From Lachnospiraceae bacterium (lineage in GTDB: Bacteria > Bacillota > Clostridia > Lachnospirales > Lachnospiraceae), in the NCBI GenBank assembly GCA_022796475.1, contig JAAWIS010000028.1, positions 1-39,792 of the forward strand: 39,792 bases of DNA. Reading direction: 5' to 3'. Within the stretch, counting starts at the first letter, position 1, and every line of letters begins with the position of its first letter. The position numbers were made by a program, and so were the translations under genes. The notes under the pieces were generated by a model. That model saw nothing but the letters and a program-made list of their open reading frames with translations, did not search any database and was not told the DNA's origin. Positions 33,822 through 39,792 of this stretch are shown piece by piece.

Positions 33822-34751
33822 ATGAGTGCAAATGGTAAACATGCAAGACTGAACCGGAAGTTTGACCAGATTCGCCAGATGGAAGAATCGGGTGAGCTGA
33901 AGAACAAAAAATCCGGCAACCGTGCTTTGCGGAAACTTTTAAATAACCGTCTGGCCATTATCGGCGGCGTGATTTTCCTGCTGATTCTTTTAGCCTGTAT
34001 CTTTGCGCCTCTTTTGACCTCCTATTCACCAAAGACGGTGGATATGAAGTCTATCTTAAAGGCTCCTTCTTCTGTTCATCTGTTTGGAACAGATAAGATC
34101 GGCAGAGATGTATTTGCTCGGGTTCTCTATGGCGGCAGGATGTCCATTGCCATAGGTTTCGGAAGCGCTTTAGGCTGTGCAGCCATTGGCGTTTTAATCG
34201 GCTGCTACAGCGCTTACCGGGGAGGCTGGTTTGACAGCCTGATGGTTCGGATTTCTGAGATATTCATGTCCGTTCCCCAGCTTATTCTGGTTATGATGCT
34301 GGTAGCAATCTTAGGACAGAGCGCAAAAAATATTGTGATTATCTTCATAATCTGCGGTTGGGGCTCCTGTTTCCGTATGGCCCGTTCCCAGGTATTATCC
34401 ATCCGTGAGGAGGAGTATGTGCAGTCATTAAAGGTGTTTGGACTAAACCCTTTTGTAATCTGCTATAAGCATATCCTTCCAAACGCATTAAGCCCAATTA
34501 TCGTAAATGTTACCTTAAGTACAGCTATGTTTATCCTGGAAGAGGCCGCTTTAAGCTTTTTAGGGCTGGGAGTTCCTTTAGAGGTTCCCACCTGGGGCAA
34601 TATCCTGAATGCGGCACAGGATATGTACACGCTGCAGAATAACTGGTGGATGTGGCTTCCTACCGGTATCGTGGTTTCCCTGTTTGTTATGAGCATTAAC
34701 TTTATGGGCGACGGAATCCGGGATACCACAGATCCCACCCAGCAGGGCTAG
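33822..34751 (+). CDS. Peptide-type ABC transporter permease (DppC family)
   Basis: The 309-residue protein has a ~45-residue charged N-terminus and six membrane segments. It carries the family motif HLFGTDKIGRDVFARVLYGG near 86-105 and the EAA loop EEYVQSLKVFGLNPFVICYK. It pairs with the DppB-type permease upstream; its stop lies 10 bp before the chosen start of the first ATPase gene. Confidence 0.93.
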   Translation: MSANGKHARLNRKFDQIRQMEESGELKNKKSGNRALRKLLNNRLAIIGGVIFLLILLACIFAPLLTSYSPKTVDMKSILKAPSSVHLFGTDKIGRDVFARVLYGGRMSIAIGFGSALGCAAIGVLIGCYSAYRGGWFDSLMVRISEIFMSVPQLILVMMLVAILGQSAKNIVIIFIICGWGSCFRMARSQVLSIREEEYVQSLKVFGLNPFVICYKHILPNALSPIIVNVTLSTAMFILEEAALSFLGLGVPLEVPTWGNILNAAQDMYTLQNNWWMWLPTGIVVSLFVMSINFMGDGIRDTTDPTQQG

Positions 34752-34761
34752 GAGGATGAAT

Positions 34762-35781
34762 ATGAGCGATAATACAGTAATTTCCGTAAAAAATTTAAAG
34801 ACGTATTTTTATACGAACGAGCGCTGCAACCGTGCCATTAACGGCGTGTCCATGGATATTAAAAGCGGTAAGACCTTATGTATCGTAGGGGAGTCAGGCT
34901 GCGGGAAAAGTGTAACAGCTACTTCAATCATGCAGCTTCTGCCCAAGCTTTCCCGGATTGAAGAAGGAGAGATTATCTATCACAGCGGTGATGAACGTGG
35001 AGATATCCGGATCCATGAATTGGAGCGGAGCAGTAAGGAAATGCGCGCCTTAAGAGGCCGGGATATTGCTATGATTTTCCAGGATCCCATGACGGCCTTA
35101 AACCCAGTGTATACCATTGGCTGGCAGATCAGTGAAATGATCCGCTCCCACGATAAGAATGTGACTAAGGCGGAGGCCAGAGAGCGGGCTTTAAAGCTTC
35201 TTACCGATATGGGAATTCCAAATCCTAAAAAGCGGATTGACCAGTACCCTCATGAGTTTTCAGGCGGTATGCGTCAGAGGGCTATGATTGCCATGGCTAT
35301 GAGCTGCAATCCCAAGGTTCTGATTGCCGATGAGCCTACCACAGCCTTAGACGTTACCATTCAGGCTCAGATTTTCGAGCTGATGGATCACTTAAAAAAG
35401 AATTATAATACGGCTATTATGATGATTACCCATGATATGGGCGTTGTATGTGAGCTGGCGGACGATGTGGCTGTTATGTATATGGGCAATATTATTGAAA
35501 GCGGAACAGCAGAGGAAGTATTGGATCACCCGACGCATCCTTACACAAAGGCGCTGTTAAAGTCCATCCCCATCCTTGGAAAGGGGGCCAATCAGGATAT
35601 TAATCCCATCAAAGGTTCTACTCCTGATCCGTATAACCGGCCTCCGGGCTGCCAGTTTGAGCCACGGTGCGACTATGCCTGTGAGGAATGCAGGAAGAAA
35701 ATGCCTGAGGAAACTATGCTTGGGGGAACCCATATGGTGCGCTGCGCCAGATATCAGGAGGTGATGAAGGATGGCAAATAA
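34762..35781 (+). CDS. Peptide-type ABC transporter ATPase (DppD family)
   Basis: I chose ATG 34762 because AGGAGG lies 6 bases before it, whereas ATG 34756 abuts that site. The 339-residue ATPase has Walker A GESGCGKS, signature FSGGMRQR, Walker B VLIADEPTTALD and switch His in MITHD. The C-terminal oligopeptide-transporter extension carries four Cys (GCQFEPRCDYACEECRKK). It overlaps the next ATPase gene by 11 bp. Confidence 0.93.
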   Translation: MSDNTVISVKNLKTYFYTNERCNRAINGVSMDIKSGKTLCIVGESGCGKSVTATSIMQLLPKLSRIEEGEIIYHSGDERGDIRIHELERSSKEMRALRGRDIAMIFQDPMTALNPVYTIGWQISEMIRSHDKNVTKAEARERALKLLTDMGIPNPKKRIDQYPHEFSGGMRQRAMIAMAMSCNPKVLIADEPTTALDVTIQAQIFELMDHLKKNYNTAIMMITHDMGVVCELADDVAVMYMGNIIESGTAEEVLDHPTHPYTKALLKSIPILGKGANQDINPIKGSTPDPYNRPPGCQFEPRCDYACEECRKKMPEETMLGGTHMVRCARYQEVMKDGK

Positions 35782-36808
35782 TGCGAATGCGAAGGAACCC
35801 TTATTGACCATAAAAGGGCTGAAGACGTATTTCCCGGTTAAGGGCGGCTTTATGGGGAAGACCAAAAGCTACGTTCAGGCAGTAAACGATATTAACCTGA
35901 CCATCTATAAAGGGGAAACCCTTGGTCTTGTAGGGGAATCCGGATGTGGAAAAACGACTTTAGGAAAAACAATTCTCCAGCTTTATAAGCCTACAGAAGG
36001 TGAGATGGTTTATGAGTTTGCCGAAGGACCCAAGCATTTAGAGAAATTAAGCGGCAAGGACATGGACGAGGCCAGGAAGAAGATCCAAATCGTATTCCAG
36101 GATCCCCAGTCCTCCTTAAATCCATCCTTTACCATATACCAGTCATTGTCTGACCCTTTGAAGAAATTTGGGGTTAAGACGAAGGAAGAACGGCGGAAGA
36201 TTATCGGGGATCTGCTTGAGGCTGTAAATATGCGGCGGGAATATATGGACCGGTATCCTCATGAGTTTTCCGGCGGACAGCGTCAAAGGATCGGAATTGC
36301 AAGGGCATTATGCATCAACCCGGAATTAGTAATCTGTGATGAGGCAGTGAGCGCCCTGGATGTTTCCATTCAGGCCCAGGTATTGAACTTGTTAAAGAAG
36401 CTGAAGGAAGAACGGCAGCTTACCTATATTTTTATTACTCATGATTTAAGCGTAGTAGAATATATCAGCGATCGGATTGCGGTTATGTATTTAGGGAGAA
36501 TTGTGGAGTTGGCAGATGCAGACGAACTTTACCATCATACAGTACATCCGTATACCCAGGCTTTGCTTTCCGCAATTCCTGTGGCAGATATCCACCACCA
36601 GAAGAACAGGATCCTTTTGGAAGGGGATGTGCCGTCGCCTATGAACCCGCCAAGCGGCTGTCATTTCCATGGGCGCTGTAAGCAGTGCAGGGAAATCTGC
36701 AAGACAGAGAAGCCGGAATTGAAAAAATACGAGATTAACGGCCGGGATCATTATATTGCCTGCCATTTTGCAGAAGAGAACATTAAGAACGTATGTGAGA
36801 AAGACTAA
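35771..36808 (+). CDS. Peptide-type ABC transporter ATPase (DppF family)
   Basis: The 345-residue second ATPase has Walker A GESGCGKT, signature FSGGQRQR, Walker B LVICDEAVSALD and the Cys-rich C-terminal extension (GCHFHGRCKQCREICK). It starts within the preceding gene after AGGAGGTGATG. Together with DppD it forms the heterodimeric motor, making this transporter complete and self-contained, unlike the CUT1 system at 10846. Confidence 0.93.
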   Translation: MANNANAKEPLLTIKGLKTYFPVKGGFMGKTKSYVQAVNDINLTIYKGETLGLVGESGCGKTTLGKTILQLYKPTEGEMVYEFAEGPKHLEKLSGKDMDEARKKIQIVFQDPQSSLNPSFTIYQSLSDPLKKFGVKTKEERRKIIGDLLEAVNMRREYMDRYPHEFSGGQRQRIGIARALCINPELVICDEAVSALDVSIQAQVLNLLKKLKEERQLTYIFITHDLSVVEYISDRIAVMYLGRIVELADADELYHHTVHPYTQALLSAIPVADIHHQKNRILLEGDVPSPMNPPSGCHFHGRCKQCREICKTEKPELKKYEINGRDHYIACHFAEENIKNVCEKD

Positions 36809-36868
36809 TGTGGTCAGAACACCAGTCTTTGCCAGCAGAATAATAGGGTAACAAAAGGGGGGAAAAGA

Positions 36869-38743
36869 ATGTTGGAACAGACTGTGGAAGGGGACGTACT
36901 GGTAGTGGGGGCCGGTTTGGCGGGGATTACCGCCGCCATCTGGGCTGCCAGATGCGGGGCAAATGTTTTGCTGGCAAGCAGCGGACCTATTTGTTCTGGC
37001 TCCAGCTTTTATCCGGGAACCTGGGGGCTGGGCCTTGTGGGGCCGGAGGATGAACAGGATGAAAGGGATTTGGCCGAAACCATCCTTAAGGTAGGAGAGG
37101 GGATGGCAGATCCGAAGCTGGTCCGGTTCCTGGCCTCAGAGATCCGGCAAGGGATCCAGGATCTTCGAAAGATGGGGGTTTCCCTGAAGGAAGCAGAGAA
37201 TAAAAGTGAGAAAGAATTTATCCCCTGTTTTGACCATAAAAACCGGGACTGGCACGGGATCGTGAAAGAAAGCGCAAAACCGGCTTTTCAGAGAGAACTG
37301 AAAAGGCTGAATGTAACAGAACTGCCCTTTACTACGGTAACGGATCTGCTGATAAAAAATGGTCAGATAGCCGGTGCCGGTGCAGTGAGGCAGACGGAAA
37401 GCTTTGGAAAGAAAGACGGAGGAGAAGGAATCGGGCTTTTGGGCTGTCAGTTTCTTTCTATCCGCTGCCCGGCAGTGATTTTGGCAGGGGGCGGCTTAGG
37501 AGGGTTATTTTCCCGGCGGTTAAATACCGATGATGTAACGGGGATTCCCCAATATCTGGCTCTCAAGGCAGGAGCATTTCTGGTTAACCTTGAGTTTATG
37601 CAGATGATGCCTGGCTTTATTACGCCGGCTCCGAAAACGATTTATAATGAGAAGGTATTTCGTTACAGTGAATTTACGGATCCGGAAACGGGAGGCTCCA
37701 TTTTCAGCGATTGGGATGAAAAGGAGCTTGCAGAACGGATGGAGATTCGCTCTGCCCATGGCCCATTTACCTGCCGCCTTGGTTCCGGCCCCATTGATAT
37801 CCGGCTGTTTCAAGAAACGCGCAAACATTCCGTGGGTGTCCGTCTGTCCTACAAAAAGGAGCTAAGGGAACATCAGCCGGAATTTATCCGGACGTATTTT
37901 AACTGGCTCTTGAAAGAAAAAGGTCTGACAATAGACGATCCGGTACAGATTGGCATATTTGCCCATGCTTCCAACGGAGGGATCCAGATTAATTGTGAAG
38001 GGAGCTGCAATGTGCCGGGGCTGTATGCCTGCGGGGAATGTACCGGAGGAATGCACGGCGCGGACAGGCTGGGAGGCTTATCGACCGCAAACGGCCTGGT
38101 ATTTGGAAAATCGGCAGGAATTCATGGGGCAGCCTGGAGCCGGAAGGCTAAGGGGCTTGAGCGTCCGATATCCGGGCCAGACTCAGTGTCTGATATAAAA
38201 GCTGCATCTGAACAGAGTTCTTTTGCATTATCCGGCCCCAAAACGAACCATGAGTTCGAAGCTGAAATGAGTGCAGATTCAAAAGCAGCTTCCTGGGGGA
38301 AAACCTGGATTATGGGGGCGGAAAAGCTGTTAGATGATTTACGGCAGGTAAATTTAAAAGCCGCAATGGTGGTTCGCTGTGAGAAGGACCTTGCCTGGGC
38401 ATTGGACCAGGTGGAACGGATTCGAAGTGAGGCCGGCAGCCGAAGGGAAAGCTTTCAAACAGTGGAGGAATTTATGGCTGCTGTGCCGGATGCAGGAAAG
38501 CAGTATGTGTGCGGGAAGCAGTTGGAGGGGGCGCTGGAATTATCAGAGGCCATGCTTCGGGCCATAGAGCGGCGAAAAGAGAGCAGAGGTTCCCATTACC
38601 GGGAAGACTATCCGGAAAAAGAGGATAAATTCAGATACCCGATTCGGGTAGGGAAGCAGAATGGGAAACTGCAGTTGTCTTTCGATACTGGTGAAGCAGA
38701 GCAGTGGGGGAGCGTGTCTGACATTGCTTTCTGCGATAATTGA
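36869..38743 (+). CDS. FAD-dependent oxidoreductase (fumarate reductase/aspartate oxidase family)
   Basis: The 624-residue cytoplasmic protein has the FAD-binding Rossmann motif VVGAGLAGITAA with GAGLAG at 14-19, a second FAD region (HASNGGIQINCEGSCN, PGLYACGECTGGMHGADRLG, LSTANGLVFG) and a C-terminal helical domain (about 460-560) like the flavoprotein family C-terminus. No secretion signal or flavinylation/haem domain is seen, so it differs from periplasmic fumarate reductases. It lies 60 bp after the transporter ATPase and 39 bp before nanA, with a GGGGGG ribosome site, so it is in the operon. No flavoprotein belongs to the standard Nan pathway; oxidation or reduction of a modified sialic acid or of a co-imported compound is the open possibility. 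Substrate unknown. Confidence 0.8.
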   Translation: MLEQTVEGDVLVVGAGLAGITAAIWAARCGANVLLASSGPICSGSSFYPGTWGLGLVGPEDEQDERDLAETILKVGEGMADPKLVRFLASEIRQGIQDLRKMGVSLKEAENKSEKEFIPCFDHKNRDWHGIVKESAKPAFQRELKRLNVTELPFTTVTDLLIKNGQIAGAGAVRQTESFGKKDGGEGIGLLGCQFLSIRCPAVILAGGGLGGLFSRRLNTDDVTGIPQYLALKAGAFLVNLEFMQMMPGFITPAPKTIYNEKVFRYSEFTDPETGGSIFSDWDEKELAERMEIRSAHGPFTCRLGSGPIDIRLFQETRKHSVGVRLSYKKELREHQPEFIRTYFNWLLKEKGLTIDDPVQIGIFAHASNGGIQINCEGSCNVPGLYACGECTGGMHGADRLGGLSTANGLVFGKSAGIHGAAWSRKAKGLERPISGPDSVSDIKAASEQSSFALSGPKTNHEFEAEMSADSKAASWGKTWIMGAEKLLDDLRQVNLKAAMVVRCEKDLAWALDQVERIRSEAGSRRESFQTVEEFMAAVPDAGKQYVCGKQLEGALELSEAMLRAIERRKESRGSHYREDYPEKEDKFRYPIRVGKQNGKLQLSFDTGEAEQWGSVSDIAFCDN

Positions 38744-38782
38744 TTATGGCCCTTATATGGGCAGAAAAGGATGGGATTGAAG

Positions 38783-39697
38783 ATGAAAGATGTTACAAAG
38801 TATCAGGGAATTATTCCGGCATTTTATGCCTGCTACGATGAAAATGGGAAGGTAAGCAGTGAGCGGACCAAGGCATTGACCAAACACCTTTTGGGAAAAG
38901 GTGTAAAAGGTTTATACGTAGGCGGATCTTCTGGCGAGTGTATTTACCAGAGCGTACAGGAAAGGAAAGAGATCCTGGAGGCTGTAGTGGAGGCGGCAGA
39001 AGGAAAGCTGACCATTATTGCCCATGTGGCCTGCAATAATACGGCAGATAGCTGTGAACTGGCAGCTCATGCAGAAAGCCTTGGGGTAGACGCCATCGCT
39101 TCGATTCCGCCGATTTATTTCCACCTGCCGGAGTATGCCATTGCGCAGTACTGGAACGATATTTCAGCAGCAGCACCGAATACCGATTTTATAATTTATA
39201 ATATTCCCCAGTTGGCGGGAGTAGCCCTGACTATGCCTTTGTTTAAGGAAATGCTGAAAAATCCCAGGGTAGTGGCAGTGAAAAACAGCTCTATGCCAGT
39301 GCAGGATATTCAGATGTTTAAGGCAGAAGGCGGAGAAGGATTTGTAGTATTTAACGGACCTGACGAGCAGCTCATATCTGGTCTGGCCATGGGGGCAGAC
39401 GGCGGCATTGGAGGAACCTACGGGGTGATGCCCGAGCTGTATGTAAAGCTGTTTGAGCTGTTTCAGGCAGGCGACTATGAAGGAGCCAGAAAACTCCAGA
39501 ATGAGGCAGACGCGATTATTTATGCTATGTGTGCCTGCAAAGGAAATCTGTATGCAGTGATGAAAGAAATCATAAAAATCCGGGAAGGATTAGACATCGG
39601 AACCGTAAGGAAGCCCCTTCCAACCCTGGTTCCTGAGGATATGGAGCAGGTTAAGAAATGTGCAGCCATGATTGATCAGGCTATTAAAGGATGCTAG
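38783..39697 (+). CDS. nanA: N-acetylneuraminate lyase (DHDPS superfamily)
   Basis: The 304-residue TIM-barrel enzyme shows the NAL pattern: GLYVGGSSGE (43-52), IYNIPQLAGV with Y139 and the Schiff-base Lys K167 in AVKNSSM. The Tyr-Lys spacing of 28 matches E. coli NanA (Y137/K165). NGPDEQLISGLAMGADGGIG and GGTYGVM match NanA rather than DapA. It cleaves N-acetylneuraminate to ManNAc and pyruvate, feeding nanK and nanE at the other end of the locus. The start is ATG 38783; ATG 38771 sits directly on the likely ribosome site. Other keto-acid aldolases of this superfamily are the alternative, but context favours NAL. Confidence 0.87.
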   Translation: MKDVTKYQGIIPAFYACYDENGKVSSERTKALTKHLLGKGVKGLYVGGSSGECIYQSVQERKEILEAVVEAAEGKLTIIAHVACNNTADSCELAAHAESLGVDAIASIPPIYFHLPEYAIAQYWNDISAAAPNTDFIIYNIPQLAGVALTMPLFKEMLKNPRVVAVKNSSMPVQDIQMFKAEGGEGFVVFNGPDEQLISGLAMGADGGIGGTYGVMPELYVKLFELFQAGDYEGARKLQNEADAIIYAMCACKGNLYAVMKEIIKIREGLDIGTVRKPLPTLVPEDMEQVKKCAAMIDQAIKGC

Positions 39698-39716
39698 TGT
39701 TCTGTCTGGCTCATAG

Positions 39717-39741
39717 ATAGGCAAACTTCCTTGCCTATTTT
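39717..39741 (+). terminator. Terminator after nanA
   Basis: ATAGGCAA-ACTTCC-TTGCCTAT (8-bp perfect stem) followed by TTT. A further hairpin, CGTAGC-AACC-GCTACG, lies at about 39770-39785 near the window edge. Confidence 0.65.
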
Positions 39742-39792
39742 CCTGACAGCGTCACTCCCCAAGCCTCGACGTAGCAACCGCTACGCCTTCGT

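Noticed and set aside
38771-38782. Earlier ATG for nanA
   Set aside because: It abuts the likely ribosome site AAAAGG; ATG 38783 gives the normal family start.
29868-39697. Peptide uptake as the main role of the operon
   Set aside because: Kept as an alternative only; linkage to nanA, nanE, nanK and RpiR favours sialic acid.
1-39792. CRISPR, prophage, toxin-antitoxin or restriction genes
   Set aside because: No direct-repeat array, integrase, transposase or matching protein motifs were seen in the window.

Overview
The window looks like a chromosomal segment of a gut-type Clostridia, most likely Lachnospiraceae. This is an inference from moderate GC, strong AGGAGG ribosome binding sites, a SipW-type signal peptide, an LPKTG protein, a YesM/YesN-type two-component pair, CUT1 sugar transporters and choline-binding-type repeats. 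I saw no rRNA, tRNA, CRISPR array, phage gene or intact insertion sequence. Most of the window is accessory glycan-use DNA arranged as separate loci.

Region 1 (2-4653) is a surface-protein operon: a large VWA/Cna-B-like protein cut by the left edge, a SipW-type secreted protein and an LPKTG sortase substrate, closed by a strong terminator. Region 2 (5050-18358) is a polysaccharide-lyase locus: a cytoplasmic heparinase II/III-like lyase behind a near-consensus promoter, a convergent YesM/YesN pair, a divergent CUT1 transporter (binding protein plus two permeases), a GH88 unsaturated glucuronyl hydrolase, a DUF2264 protein and a discoidin-like protein. None of the four enzyme or binding proteins outside the transporter has a signal peptide, so oligosaccharides are probably imported and then depolymerised inside the cell. 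A Sel1-repeat protein follows.

Region 3 (19911-23193) is a LacI regulator followed by a GH13 subfamily 4 (amylosucrase-type) enzyme with a cre-like site at its predicted transcription start. Region 4 (23392-25994, minus strand) is a secreted subtilisin-like protease and a secreted protein with cell-wall-binding repeats.

Region 5 (26232-39741) reads as a sialic-acid utilisation locus: nanE, nanK and an RpiR regulator; a divergent pair of esterases (SGNH and alpha/beta hydrolase); then a long operon with a peptide-type ABC transporter (five genes), a flavoprotein of the fumarate reductase/aspartate oxidase family, and an N-acetylneuraminate lyase (nanA). The transporter type recalls the SatABCD-type sialate importers. 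The flavoenzyme has no place in the textbook Nan pathway and is the best candidate for new biochemistry here. The transporter operon starts from a perfect sigma-A consensus promoter and has a folded leader RNA of about 85 nt with no family I recognise.

Several intergenic gaps carry GC-rich, hairpin-rich modules that are related to one another (4572-4653, 14275-14426, 18379-18553). They look like dispersed intergenic repeats.
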